Origin: an uncultured Lachnospiraceae bacterium
Lineage (GTDB): Bacteria > Bacillota > Clostridia > Lachnospirales > Lachnospiraceae
DNA length: 64,000 nt
Direction of reading: 5' to 3'
Assembly: GCA_946182825.1 (NCBI GenBank)
Contig: CAMGZH010000001.1
Coordinates: forward strand, 1-64,000
Below, one piece after another: positions 16,175 through 25,145 of this stretch. The stretch's first letter is position 1. Each line of letters opens with the position of its first letter. The position numbers and the translations under genes were made by a program. The notes under the pieces were generated by a model, which did not search any database, was not told where the DNA came from, and saw nothing but the letters and a program-made list of their open reading frames with translations.

Positions 16175-16302
16175 TCCTTTCGGAAGGTGTCGTGGATGTA
16201 AATGCAAAGAGGACGGGCGGCAAAAAAACACCCCTTGAGATTGCAAGAAGAAATAACAACGAGGCAATGCAGAAGTTGTTGATCCGGTATGGGGCAAAGT
16301 GA
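16159..16302 (+). pseudogene. Ankyrin-repeat remnant (probable immunity protein 3' end)
   Basis: After an in-frame TAG at 16156, the frame reads EAAELILSEG, then DVNAKRTGGKKTPLEIARR and MQKLLIRYGAK before TGA at 16300. That is the canonical end of an ankyrin-repeat protein. It lacks a start codon and overlaps the toxin-tip frame. Ankyrin proteins are common antidotes of polymorphic toxins, so this and the preceding frame are probably the fused remains of one toxin/immunity pair. Confidence 0.65.
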
Positions 16303-16354
16303 GAAATAGAAAAAGTAATGCCAACGCATCGTGCCTTCGTGGTATACTTGCCAT

Positions 16355-18631
16355 ATGAGTGAATTAACAGGATATGTGGACCATATAATTTATAGAAATG
16401 CAGCGAACGCCTACACCGTTCTGGTTTTGATTCCGGAAGAGGAACCGGAGGAAGAGAGCCTTCGGGACGAGGGCGAAGTCAGCGTCACAGGAATCTTTCC
16501 AAGTATCAGCGAGGGAGAAAATATCCGCCTGACAGGAGAATACAGGATGCACGAGAGCTTTGGCATGCAGTTTGCCATGCGAAGCTATGAGGTGGTAGCA
16601 CCGAAGGATGAGGAGTCCATTCGACGCTACCTTGGTTCCGGTGCCATCAAAGGTGTCGGAGCGGCGCTGGCTAAGCGTATTGTGCAGAAATTCGGTAAGG
16701 ATACCTTTAAGATCATGGAGATCGAGCCGGAGCGTCTGGCGGAGGTGCGGGGTATTTCTGAGAAGAAGGCAAGAGAGATCGCGTCTCAAATGTTGCAGAA
16801 GCGGGATCAGAGAGAAGTGATGCTGCAACTGTCTAAACTGGGTGTCACCACCAATATGTCGGTGAAGATCTACAACCACTATGGACAGGCTGCCATGGAT
16901 GCAATCCGGGAGAATCCATATCGGTTGGCAGATGAAGTGGAAGGGATCGGTTTTCATATAGCGGATGAAATTGCCGGGAAACTGGGTTTTAACAAAGGCA
17001 GCGAGTTCCGGATCCAGAGCGGCCTGCTCTATGCCTTAGAGCAGGCTGCCATCAACGGCAATACCTATCTTCCGAAGGAGGAGCTGACCATGGAGGCTTC
17101 CCATCTTCTTGCGGTGGAGCCGGATATGCTGGAAGTAGCCTATGAGAGCCTGGTTATGAACCGTAAGCTTAAGATCCTTGGAGATCATGTCTCATCCATG
17201 GTGATGTATCGCATGGAAGAAAGGGCAGCAGGCATGCTGCTGAATCTGAACGAGAGGTTTATGACAGAGCCGTCTCTTCTGACGACCCAGATCAGTGACA
17301 TTGAAAAAGAAGAGGGAATGACCCTCGATATAAAACAAAGAGAAGCCGTGGAGGGTGCAGCAAACCACGGCGTATTTGTGTTGACAGGAGGGCCGGGAAC
17401 CGGTAAGACCACGACCATCAAGGCCATCATCCGATACTTTGAGAGGGAAGGATTGACCATTCGTCTGGCGGCTCCTACCGGTCGTGCGGCCAAGCGGATG
17501 AGCGAAGCCTGCGGGCAGGAAGCCCAGACCATTCATCGTCTGCTGGAGGTCAACGGTTCTGTTATGGCGGGAGAGCAGGAGGAAGATGGTAAGGTCAGAC
17601 CGGGAACCTTTCAACGGAATGAGGAGAATCCTCTGGAAGCGGACGTGGTGATTATTGATGAGATGTCTATGGTGGATATTTCTCTGATGTATGCTCTTCT
17701 TCGCGCTATGGCAGAGGGAACCAGATTGGTATTGGTGGGAGATGTGGATCAGTTGCCATCGGTTGGTCCGGGAAACGTACTGAAGGATATCATTGCCAGC
17801 AATGCTTTTTGTGTGGTGACACTGACCAATGTCTTCCGTCAGGATGATGCGGGAGATATTGTGTTAAATGCTCATCGGATCCATAAGGGTGAGCCTGTGA
17901 AGCTGGATAATAAAAGCAGGGATTTCTTTTTCTTAAAGCGGTATGACGTGGATCACATCCTTAAGGTGGTCATGCTTTTGGTGCAGGAGAAGCTTCCGGG
18001 ATACGTTCATGCCGAGCCCTACGATATTCAGATCCTTACCCCTACGAGAAAGGGGCTTTTAGGGGTGGAGAATTTAAATCCCATCCTTCAGAAATATCTG
18101 AACCCGCCGGATGAGAAGAAGGCAGAACACAGCTTCGGCACCTTTTTGATCCGGGAAGGGGATAAGGTGATGCAGACCAAGAACGATTATCAGATGGAAT
18201 GGCAGATCCTTGGCAAATATGGAATCACCGTTGAGAAGGGAACCGGTGTTTTTAACGGCGATATCGGTATCGTGGAGGAGGTCAATGATTTCAACTCTAC
18301 CCTTCGGATCCGGTTTGATGACGGTCATATGGTGGACTATCCCTACAAGCAGGTGGATCAGCTGGAACTGGCCTATGCCATGACGATCCATAAATCTCAG
18401 GGTAGTGAATATCCGGCGGTGGTGATGCCGCTTTTATCCGGCCCGAGGATGCTTTATAACCGCAATCTTTTGTATACCGCGGTGACCCGCGCCAAAAACT
18501 GTGTGGTGATCGTAGGGGATGAGAAGGTGTTCTATGATATGGAAAAGAACAATCAGCAGCAGCGTCGATACAGCGGTCTTGAAGAGCGTATTCGGGAGCA
18601 GAATCAGCTTCTTGCTTCGGATGCGATGTGA
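16355..18631 (+). CDS. recD2: RecD2-type SF1 DNA helicase
   Basis: I start at ATG 16355 (MSELTGYVDHIIYRN); an upstream in-frame GTG at 16331 lacks similarity and a ribosome site. The 758 residues have an N-terminal OB-like region, helix-hairpin-helix motifs (SGAIKGVGAALAKRI), Walker A GGPGTGKTT near residue 346, the DEAD-like VVIIDEMSMVD, QLPSVGPGNVL, and the C-terminal AYAMTIHKSQGSEYPAVV of RecD-family 5'-3' helicases. It functions without RecBC in DNA repair. It is the first housekeeping gene after the toxin island. A TATACT box at 16343-16348 places a possible transcription start at the initiation codon. Confidence 0.93.
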   Translation: MSELTGYVDHIIYRNAANAYTVLVLIPEEEPEEESLRDEGEVSVTGIFPSISEGENIRLTGEYRMHESFGMQFAMRSYEVVAPKDEESIRRYLGSGAIKGVGAALAKRIVQKFGKDTFKIMEIEPERLAEVRGISEKKAREIASQMLQKRDQREVMLQLSKLGVTTNMSVKIYNHYGQAAMDAIRENPYRLADEVEGIGFHIADEIAGKLGFNKGSEFRIQSGLLYALEQAAINGNTYLPKEELTMEASHLLAVEPDMLEVAYESLVMNRKLKILGDHVSSMVMYRMEERAAGMLLNLNERFMTEPSLLTTQISDIEKEEGMTLDIKQREAVEGAANHGVFVLTGGPGTGKTTTIKAIIRYFEREGLTIRLAAPTGRAAKRMSEACGQEAQTIHRLLEVNGSVMAGEQEEDGKVRPGTFQRNEENPLEADVVIIDEMSMVDISLMYALLRAMAEGTRLVLVGDVDQLPSVGPGNVLKDIIASNAFCVVTLTNVFRQDDAGDIVLNAHRIHKGEPVKLDNKSRDFFFLKRYDVDHILKVVMLLVQEKLPGYVHAEPYDIQILTPTRKGLLGVENLNPILQKYLNPPDEKKAEHSFGTFLIREGDKVMQTKNDYQMEWQILGKYGITVEKGTGVFNGDIGIVEEVNDFNSTLRIRFDDGHMVDYPYKQVDQLELAYAMTIHKSQGSEYPAVVMPLLSGPRMLYNRNLLYTAVTRAKNCVVIVGDEKVFYDMEKNNQQQRRYSGLEERIREQNQLLASDAM

Positions 18632-18659
18632 CACGTCGGTTGTTTGAATTCCAATGAAA

Positions 18660-18690
18660 ACGGCACACCTGCGTTTTGCGGGTGTGCCGT
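18660..18690. terminator. Bidirectional terminator between recD2 and the minus-strand ABC_sub_bind gene
   Basis: ACGGCACACCTGC pairs with GCGGGTGTGCCGT around a short loop, flanked by an A-run on one side and a T-containing stretch on the other. It lies between two convergent genes and can serve both, with the better T-tract on the minus strand. Confidence 0.75.
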
Positions 18691-18695
18691 AATTT

Positions 18696-19931
18696 CTAAT
18701 TGTCTTGTTCTTCTGTAGCCCTGCCAACTCGTTCGGTAAGAGATCCGGCTTCGTAGGTGGACAGATAGTCGTTGTATTCCCGGAAAGATTTAGGGAAGGT
18801 GCGATGCAGTGCCTTTGCCATGGAACCGTTATAGAGTTTTGTAAAAACAGAAGCGTCCGGAAGTCCGATGGACATGTCGGATGGATCATCTCCGTTTACA
18901 AGTATACGGTAGGCCATTTCACCGGCGCGGTAGCCGCTGTCATAGGGATCCTGATACAGTGTGGTCAGGGTGTTGGCACCGGAGACTGCATCACCGCCAA
19001 AAGTGGCAACCTTACTCTTTTTCGCAAGGGAGGTGATGGATGCGATCTTGGTGTTCAACTTGCTGCCGGCTGCAATATAAATGGTGGAACACTGCTTGCA
19101 GGCTCTGCGGATGATACGGGTGTCGCTGGCCACGGCAAGGGAACGGTTCTCATTTGTGATCTTGCGGGCAAGTTTGGCGTGGGAGAGTGTACTTTCATCT
19201 TTGCCGCCCATCCAGTTTCCGGAGATCTGCGGCTCAAGAGGATTGGTATCGTCAGAGGAACGTATGGAACTGATCTTGGCAGAATTCTGTTCCTGACGGA
19301 TCTTCTTGAAATCTTCGGTAGGTAAAATATACTCACGCCACTGGATACCGGCCTGATTCAGGTAGGTCTCAAGAAGACGGTTCTGGTAGACACTGTTGGT
19401 ATCTTCCGGTGAATAGAGAATACCCACAGCATCCATTTCCGGGTCTGCCTCGATCATCTCGGAAAGCTGATTGGAGATGGGAGGAAGGGCTGAGATACCG
19501 GTGACATTGATGCCGGTGGTTCTGGAATCCTCATTGGCGTAAGGTGTACCTAATGTGCTGGGATAATTGATGATGCCGCAGGAAACAATGGGCGTCTCTC
19601 TCGTTGTGTTTCTGGCAGCAGATAATCCTGTGGCATCCTCGGTGAACAGAAGAGAAGCTCCCTTGTCTAAAAGCTTTTGAACCGACTTGGATTTGTTGGA
19701 AGAGACGATGGTGGAACGGAGAAGATCCACATGCTCGTTACCAAAGGTGTCGCTGAGGGCGTCGGTGAAGCCCTGTTCCATCAGTTTGCTGTCACCATTG
19801 GAAAGGATGGCGATGGAATAAACGGTATCGTCTGTATCATCCAGTGGCTTGTAACTCGTTTTATGGCCGCATCCCATAAGGGAAAGGGTCATGGCCCCAA
19901 GTAACAGGGCTGAAATTATTTTTTTCTTCAT
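18696..19931 (-). CDS. ABC_sub_bind-type substrate-binding lipoprotein
   Basis: This 411-residue protein has a lipoprotein signal (lipobox LMGC). A two-lobe binding fold of the ABC_sub_bind (TrpX-like) family follows, with SIAILSNGDSKLMEQGF, the KLLDKGASLLFT segment, ETPIVSCGI and a late YRAGEMAYRIL. Such proteins deliver ligands (aromatic amino acids in characterised cases) to ABC permeases. No permease or ATPase is adjacent, so it may serve a remote transporter. An Asn/Ser-rich insert at about 215-240 is unusual. A GAGGT site precedes the ATG on the minus strand. Confidence 0.75.
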   Translation of the reverse strand: MKKKIISALLLGAMTLSLMGCGHKTSYKPLDDTDDTVYSIAILSNGDSKLMEQGFTDALSDTFGNEHVDLLRSTIVSSNKSKSVQKLLDKGASLLFTEDATGLSAARNTTRETPIVSCGIINYPSTLGTPYANEDSRTTGINVTGISALPPISNQLSEMIEADPEMDAVGILYSPEDTNSVYQNRLLETYLNQAGIQWREYILPTEDFKKIRQEQNSAKISSIRSSDDTNPLEPQISGNWMGGKDESTLSHAKLARKITNENRSLAVASDTRIIRRACKQCSTIYIAAGSKLNTKIASITSLAKKSKVATFGGDAVSGANTLTTLYQDPYDSGYRAGEMAYRILVNGDDPSDMSIGLPDASVFTKLYNGSMAKALHRTFPKSFREYNDYLSTYEAGSLTERVGRATEEQDN

Positions 19932-19961
19932 AGAAGATTACCTCACATCTTGTTTTACTCG

Positions 19962-19973
19962 GTAAAATTTTAC
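19962..19973. promoter_or_regulatory. Perfect 12-bp palindrome in divergent promoter region
   Basis: GTAAAATTTTAC lies between the divergent ABC_sub_bind and comF genes. It could be an operator shared by both. No regulator is identified. Confidence 0.3.
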
Positions 19974-20009
19974 GTATCTGTTGACGGAAAGTCAAGGAAG
20001 GGAAAGGAT

Positions 20010-20711
20010 ATGCAAAAGAAACTATACAAACTGCTCTATCCGCGCCGCTGTCCCGGTTGTGACAAACTGTTGGAACCGGATCAGAAGGTTCTATGTGCCC
20101 GGTGCGATGATCTGGTGAAAAGAACCGGGGAGGTGGTCTGTGTGACCTGTGGAAAGCCCCTTAAAAACGAGACCCGGGATCTGTGCCCGGATTGCCGGAA
20201 GGGGCATAATTTTGTGGCAGGGAGGGCACTGTTTGTGTACGACGGTCCCATGAAGGAGGCCATGTATCGACTGAAATATGATAATCGAAGATGTTATGCC
20301 CGGAATTTTGCCGTGGAGGCGAAGAAAACATACGCCGGTCTTATGAGGGCCTGGGGGATAGAGTGCGTGGTTCCGATTCCGATGTTTGCGCCGAAGGAGA
20401 GGAAACGCGGATACAATCAGGCGAGGGTCCTGGCACAAAATATTGCAGAGGAATTTGGACTTCCTGTGGCGGATCTTCTGGAACGTGTGGAGGATACACC
20501 GCCAATGAAGGGACTAAGCCCTTTTGACAGGCGTTCTAACGTGAAAAAGGCTTTTCATATGAAAGAAAGTGAGGTACAATTTAACAGAATACTAGTAGTG
20601 GATGATATATTCACCACCGGTGCCACGATGGATGCGGTGGCGGAGGTACTTATGTCGCACGGCGTACAGGCTGTGTATGCTTTGTACGTTTGTATCGGGG
20701 AGGGGAGTTGA
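20010..20711 (+). CDS. comF: ComF family phosphoribosyltransferase-like protein
   Basis: The start is ATG 20010 behind GGGAAAGG. The 233 residues have an N-terminal double Cys zinc ribbon (CPGC, CARC, CVTC, CPDC) and a C-terminal PRTase domain with the PRPP loop VVDDIFTTGATMDA. ComFC proteins are needed for DNA processing in natural transformation, though the enzymatic reaction is unsettled. Followed by a YvyF-like gene, this reproduces the comF-yvyF order of Bacillus subtilis, without comFA. Confidence 0.88.
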   Translation: MQKKLYKLLYPRRCPGCDKLLEPDQKVLCARCDDLVKRTGEVVCVTCGKPLKNETRDLCPDCRKGHNFVAGRALFVYDGPMKEAMYRLKYDNRRCYARNFAVEAKKTYAGLMRAWGIECVVPIPMFAPKERKRGYNQARVLAQNIAEEFGLPVADLLERVEDTPPMKGLSPFDRRSNVKKAFHMKESEVQFNRILVVDDIFTTGATMDAVAEVLMSHGVQAVYALYVCIGEGS

Positions 20712-20789
20712 CCCGAAGGGTGAAGAATCAGGTTTTTGACGCAGAAAACGCTGTGTCATGGCTTACATTTAAGAAAGGGACATTGGCAT

Positions 20790-21197
20790 ATGGAAGTACG
20801 TAATTGTAGAAAATGTGGAAGAATGTTCAACTATCTTGGCGGTCCACCGATCTGTGCAGCCTGCAGGAAGGATGCGGAGATGCTGTTCCAGAAGGTTAGG
20901 GATTATATTCGAGATAATCCTAAGGCAAGTATTTCCCAGATCTGTGAGGACTGTGGATGTACGAATACACAGCTTCGTCAGTGGATCCGTGAGGAACGGC
21001 TTGAGTTCTCCAGGGATTCCGATATCACCATGCAGTGCGAGAACTGTGGAGCACCGATCCGAACCGGAAGGTTCTGCGATAAGTGCAAGAATAACATGGC
21101 AGATAGTTTGGGAGAGGTGTATCGTCAGCCGGAGGTTCCGCTTGATGAGCCCAAGAAGAACGAGCGAGACGGTAATCGAATGAGATTCCGCAGATAA
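20790..21197 (+). CDS. YvyF-like zinc-ribbon protein of the flagellar/competence locus
   Basis: Start ATG 20790 has AAAGGGA nine bases upstream. The 135 residues carry a zinc ribbon (CRKCGRMF...CAAC), a MerR-like helix-turn-helix (ASISQICEDCGCTNTQLRQWIREERLEF) and a second zinc ribbon (CENCGAPI...CDKC). This matches the flagellar operon protein YvyF, found after comFC in Bacillus. flgM and hook genes do not follow here. Its DNA or protein target is unknown. Confidence 0.82.
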   Translation: MEVRNCRKCGRMFNYLGGPPICAACRKDAEMLFQKVRDYIRDNPKASISQICEDCGCTNTQLRQWIREERLEFSRDSDITMQCENCGAPIRTGRFCDKCKNNMADSLGEVYRQPEVPLDEPKKNERDGNRMRFRR

Positions 21198-21207
21198 GAG
21201 GAAGAAT

Positions 21208-21675
21208 ATGATCGACCAGCGACGGGTAATTCAGATGACCCGTATGGCTCTGCAGGAGAAAAAGGCAGGGCACAAAATTGAATCCGTATCCGATCTGGGA
21301 CGTAAGGATTACGTCTCATACCACGGAGTCCGTGCCTTTTTTTCCGGAACGGTTATTTATGCCCTGCTGTATTTTCTTGTGCTGGGCATTCTTTTTTCTA
21401 CTGTACTGGTAAAGGTTACAAACCTATGGATCGTAAGTCTTTTGACCATCGGTATCATAGGATATCTGATCTTTTTACTGGTCTATCTGAATCGGGAGCG
21501 TGGAATCGCCCTGGCGAATTATCAGGAATACCATAAGGCGCTTGGGCAGCTTCAGAAGGAATGGGATAAGCTGGAAGAGATCTATGAGGATGAGGAACGT
21601 AAGCAGATTTCTCTCAATGGCGGCGAGGCCATAGCGGAGAAGATCAGGGAAGCAGATAAGGCAGACGAGGTATGA
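21208..21675 (+). CDS. Two-TM membrane protein with cytoplasmic coiled coil
   Basis: The 155 residues show a short N-terminal cytoplasmic segment, two hydrophobic helices (about 48-72 and 76-96) and a C-terminal helical tail rich in Glu and Lys (KALGQLQKEWDKLEEIYEDEE). I do not recognise the family. It is 10 bases after the YvyF-like gene and overlaps the next membrane gene by four bases (ATGA), so it is in one operon leading to cdaA. Confidence 0.7.
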   Translation: MIDQRRVIQMTRMALQEKKAGHKIESVSDLGRKDYVSYHGVRAFFSGTVIYALLYFLVLGILFSTVLVKVTNLWIVSLLTIGIIGYLIFLLVYLNRERGIALANYQEYHKALGQLQKEWDKLEEIYEDEERKQISLNGGEAIAEKIREADKADEV

Positions 21676-22637
21676 CGATTTTTGTTACGGCGCGAAGCCG
21701 GATTAGGAGCTTTTTGGTCAGGTCAGAGGCCTGGCTTCGAAGGGTAGCCAATTGTATATGGGCGGTTGTGTGTCTGCTGGTCGTGCGTCAGATGTTTGGT
21801 TTTCATGACCTGCTCTCTTCCAATATGATCCTGATTCCTCTTGGTATTATCTGTTTCTTTGTACCCCTGTCAGCGGCAGGGTTGATCATGATGATCTATA
21901 CGACACTTCAGGTTATGAGCCTGTCTCAATCGGCAGGTGTCATGTTGTTTTTGATGTTCATGCTCTCTTACATTTTCAGTAATGCCTATCAGGCACGTCA
22001 GATGACACACTTTGTGGGAGTTACCGCATTGTACCGGTTGCATGCGCCTTATCTGGCGCCGTTATGGGCCGGACTTTTCGGGAATGTTTCCGAGGTGACC
22101 ACCATCATCTGCGGAAGTGTTATTTCATTCTACCTGAAAACCGTACATGATTCTGTTCCGCAGATTGCGGATTCACCGGATACGGTGAATGCTCTGGATA
22201 TTTTACAGGGAATGGTATCCAATCCCATGTTCTTTGTCTATGAGCTGGCAATTGTGGGGATGTTCGTGACAGTATGGTTTTTCCGGAGTTCCAAATTGAA
22301 ACACTCCTGGATCTGGGCTGTTGTGTTTGGAACCTTAACGGAATTTGTCATTATGCTGGGTGGCAGTCTGTTCCTGAATGATAGCCGGGGTCTGACACAG
22401 ATTACCATTGGAAGTCTTGTGACGGTCTTCGTGGGAGCGTTGCTGTACTTTCTGTTTCAGGATCTTGATTTTAAGAGAGTGGAGACGGTTCAGTTCTCCG
22501 ATGACGAATATTATTATTATGTAACGGCTGTACCCAGAATCCGCCTGGCCGAGGAGGACAAGGAAGTCAAGAAGATTACCGGAAGTGCAGAGAAAGACGG
22601 CGAAGAAGAAAAGGAGGTGGAAGAGTGGCAGGATTAA
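21672..22637 (+). CDS. Polytopic membrane protein upstream of cdaA
   Basis: The 321 residues contain about eight hydrophobic segments between residues 20 and 265, then a Glu/Lys-rich cytoplasmic tail. No transporter signature is recognised. Translation is coupled at both ends: the start overlaps the upstream stop (ATGA) and the stop overlaps the GTG start of cdaA by 13 bases. The tight link to the c-di-AMP cyclase makes it a candidate partner or target of that signal, for example in ion or osmolyte transport; this is inference. Confidence 0.7.
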   Translation: MTIFVTARSRIRSFLVRSEAWLRRVANCIWAVVCLLVVRQMFGFHDLLSSNMILIPLGIICFFVPLSAAGLIMMIYTTLQVMSLSQSAGVMLFLMFMLSYIFSNAYQARQMTHFVGVTALYRLHAPYLAPLWAGLFGNVSEVTTIICGSVISFYLKTVHDSVPQIADSPDTVNALDILQGMVSNPMFFVYELAIVGMFVTVWFFRSSKLKHSWIWAVVFGTLTEFVIMLGGSLFLNDSRGLTQITIGSLVTVFVGALLYFLFQDLDFKRVETVQFSDDEYYYYVTAVPRIRLAEEDKEVKKITGSAEKDGEEEKEVEEWQD

Positions 22638-23515
22638 TGGACACGATCGATACATTTTTAGTGAACATGTTTGACCTGACGCTTCCATCGATGTACATGA
22701 CCGATGTGGTGGAGATCGTCATCATCGCATTTTTCTTCTACGAAGTACTGGTATGGATCAAGAATACGAGAGCCTGGATGCTGTTCAAGGGAATTCTGAT
22801 CATTCTGGGATTTTTCATGATGGCAGCCGTATTCCAGATGAATACGATCCTGTGGTTGGGTGAGAAGCTGTTGAATGCCGGTATCATTGCTTTGATCGTG
22901 GTATTTCAGCCGGAGCTTCGTCATGCACTGGAAGAGCTGGGACGTAAGAATCTGCTTCAGGCACTGACCCAGGGATTTACGAGACCGGCGGGTAAGCGGT
23001 TTTCTGATCATACCCTAAACGATCTGGTGAGAGCATGTTACGATATGGGAGCCGTTAAGACCGGCGCTCTTATTGTAGTGGAGCAGGATACGCTTCTTAC
23101 GGAGTACGAGAGAACGGGTATCCCGGTGGATGCTCTTTTGAGTCGTCAGCTTTTAATCAATATTTTCGAGAAGAATACGCCGCTTCATGATGGAGCGATC
23201 CTGGTCAGAGGAGATCGCGTGGTTTCTGCCACCTGTTATCTTCCGCTGACAGAGAGCTCAACACTTTCCAAGGACCTTGGGACAAGACATAGAGCGGCGG
23301 TCGGTGTGAGCGAGGTTTCCGATGCGTTGACCATTGTTGTGTCTGAGGAGACAGGAAAGGTATCTGTCACCAGAGACGGAAAGTTGACCCGGGATATTTC
23401 GCCGAAGGATCTGATGGATATTTTAAGTCACCTTCAGGATCCGAATTCGGACAAGGCACCACGGAAAAAGGCCCGAAACCTTTTCACAAGGAAGGGGGCA
23501 AAGCATGAAAGATAA
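22625..23515 (+). CDS. cdaA: Diadenylate cyclase CdaA
   Basis: This 296-residue enzyme makes c-di-AMP from two ATP. It has three N-terminal membrane helices (about 20-100) and a cytoplasmic DAC domain with the DGAIL motif (HDGAILVRGDRVVSA) and GTRHRAAVGVSE. Start is GTG 22625 behind GGAGGTGG, inside the previous gene's end. The partner cdaR follows with an 11-base overlap; glmM, which often follows in Bacilli, is absent here. Confidence 0.95.
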   Translation: MAGLMDTIDTFLVNMFDLTLPSMYMTDVVEIVIIAFFFYEVLVWIKNTRAWMLFKGILIILGFFMMAAVFQMNTILWLGEKLLNAGIIALIVVFQPELRHALEELGRKNLLQALTQGFTRPAGKRFSDHTLNDLVRACYDMGAVKTGALIVVEQDTLLTEYERTGIPVDALLSRQLLINIFEKNTPLHDGAILVRGDRVVSATCYLPLTESSTLSKDLGTRHRAAVGVSEVSDALTIVVSEETGKVSVTRDGKLTRDISPKDLMDILSHLQDPNSDKAPRKKARNLFTRKGAKHER

Positions 23516-24776
23516 ACTGATCAAGTTTCTGACCAATAATATCGGTCTCAAGATCCTGGCACTGCTTTTGGCTGTGATCCTGTGGACGGTGGTGGTGAGT
23601 GTGGATAACCCTATGGAGAAACGCAATTTCACGGCGACCATCACTCTGGAGAATCAGGATGCTCTTTCTGCCCAGGGTAAGTATGTCTCTGTAGCAGACA
23701 GTTCTCTGTCTGTGAGCTTTAAGGTCAGGGCGAAGCGAAGCATTATGGATCGGCTGAGCAATTCTGATTTCGTTGCCACAGCCGACCTTGCCTATATCGA
23801 CGAAGATGGAAATGTTCCGATCCGGATCAGTTGTATTTCTTATCCGAGTACGGTGTATATTCTGGGAGCTACCCACTATCTCAAGGTAGAAGTGGGAGAA
23901 AAGCGCGCCAACAAGTTTGTGATCAAGGGCGAGACCACCGGCGCGCCGGCAGAGGGTTACGACGTGGATGATATCAGCGTTGAACCTAACGTTGTATCGG
24001 TGGAAGGTCCGGAAAGCGTTGTTTCAAAGATCGCTACGGTCGTTGCCACAGCGGATGTGGATGGCCTTGGAGCAAACATCAATGAGAATGTTGTTCCGAA
24101 GTTCTTCGATAAGAAGGGCAGAGAGGTAAATACCACCAAGCTGCGTCTGTCGGTAACGACGGTAAAGGTACGGGTAACCATGGCCTCTGTGAAAAAGGTG
24201 CCGGTGGTTGTAGAACTACCGAAGAAATCCATTCTCGACGGGGACGTTGATATCCGTGAGATCACGACCAAGCCGGAGCAGTTGTCCGTTCGCGGTGACG
24301 CAAAGGCGCTCAATAAGGTGTCTAAGATCAGCATTCCGTTCTCGGCACTGAATCTGAATGATATTACCAAGGACACCACCACTACGGTGGATGTCACATC
24401 CTTCCTTCCGGAAGGCGTGTCCATTGCCGGGACAAAGGGTGCCAAGGTAGAGATCTACATTGATGTTCGAACCATGGAGGAGAAAACCTTTGAAATTCCG
24501 GTGGAGAATCTGAACATTCAGAATCTTCCCGAGGATATGAAGGCAGAGTTCCGGGACAAGACTGTGTCAGTAACCATTCAGGGTTATGATGACCAGTTGA
24601 ACAGCCTGTCGGCAGATGAGATCACTGGTTCTGTGGATGCCAGCGGATTGACCGGTGGTAAGCACCGGGTGGAGGTCGTGCTGAATCTGGATGAGGATCT
24701 CTCCGCCGGTTCCGCAACCACTGTAATCATAGTGACCGAGAATAATCCGAAAGGAAATAATAATGAGGAGGAATAG
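23505..24776 (+). CDS. cdaR: CdaR (YbbR-domain regulator of CdaA)
   Basis: The 423 residues have a short cytoplasmic start, one membrane helix (about 14-32) and an extracytoplasmic part with four YbbR-type repeats marked by VSVEGPESVV, LSVRGDAKAL and VTIQGYDDQL. CdaR binds CdaA and tunes its activity. It overlaps the end of cdaA by 11 bases. Confidence 0.93.
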   Translation: MKDKLIKFLTNNIGLKILALLLAVILWTVVVSVDNPMEKRNFTATITLENQDALSAQGKYVSVADSSLSVSFKVRAKRSIMDRLSNSDFVATADLAYIDEDGNVPIRISCISYPSTVYILGATHYLKVEVGEKRANKFVIKGETTGAPAEGYDVDDISVEPNVVSVEGPESVVSKIATVVATADVDGLGANINENVVPKFFDKKGREVNTTKLRLSVTTVKVRVTMASVKKVPVVVELPKKSILDGDVDIREITTKPEQLSVRGDAKALNKVSKISIPFSALNLNDITKDTTTTVDVTSFLPEGVSIAGTKGAKVEIYIDVRTMEEKTFEIPVENLNIQNLPEDMKAEFRDKTVSVTIQGYDDQLNSLSADEITGSVDASGLTGGKHRVEVVLNLDEDLSAGSATTVIIVTENNPKGNNNEEE

Positions 24777-24787
24777 TTGGAGAAGAA

Positions 24788-25069
24788 ATGGTAAGCCAGA
24801 AGGTGACGATCAAGAACCCTGCGGGGCTCCATCTTCGTCCTGCGGGGCTTCTTTGTCAGGAAGCAATGAAATATAAGTCTCGCGTGTCCTTTTTATACGG
24901 ACCGGGAGAGCAGGCCGAAGCCAATGCCAAGAGCATACTTTCAGTGCTTGGCGCTTGTATCCGAAACGGGGATACGATTACATTAAAATGTGATGGTGAA
25001 GATGAGGCGATCGCCATGGGCGCATTGCTTGCACTGATCACAGATGGATTGGGTGACACACTAAGCTAA
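24788..25069 (+). CDS. HPr-family phosphocarrier protein
   Basis: This 93-residue protein has GLHLRPAG with the phosphorylatable His at residue 15, and NAKSILSVL with Ser49 aligning to regulatory Ser46 of HPr. A three-residue insertion in the loop before it (GPGEQ) makes it longer than the usual 87-88. Both sites are present, so it could act in PTS transfer and in HPr-kinase/CcpA signalling. No PTS enzymes are adjacent. It follows cdaR by 11 bases and is likely co-transcribed. Confidence 0.9.
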   Translation: MVSQKVTIKNPAGLHLRPAGLLCQEAMKYKSRVSFLYGPGEQAEANAKSILSVLGACIRNGDTITLKCDGEDEAIAMGALLALITDGLGDTLS

Positions 25070-25145
25070 GGCTTAGGATTCACATAAAAGAAAAAGAAAA
25101 AGAAAAGAAAGACTGTACTAAAAACAGAAAGGAGTTCGTTACATC

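Noticed and set aside
25070-25145. T-box or leucine attenuator before leuA
   Set aside because: Only 76 purine-rich bases with no T-box sequence or specifier hairpin.
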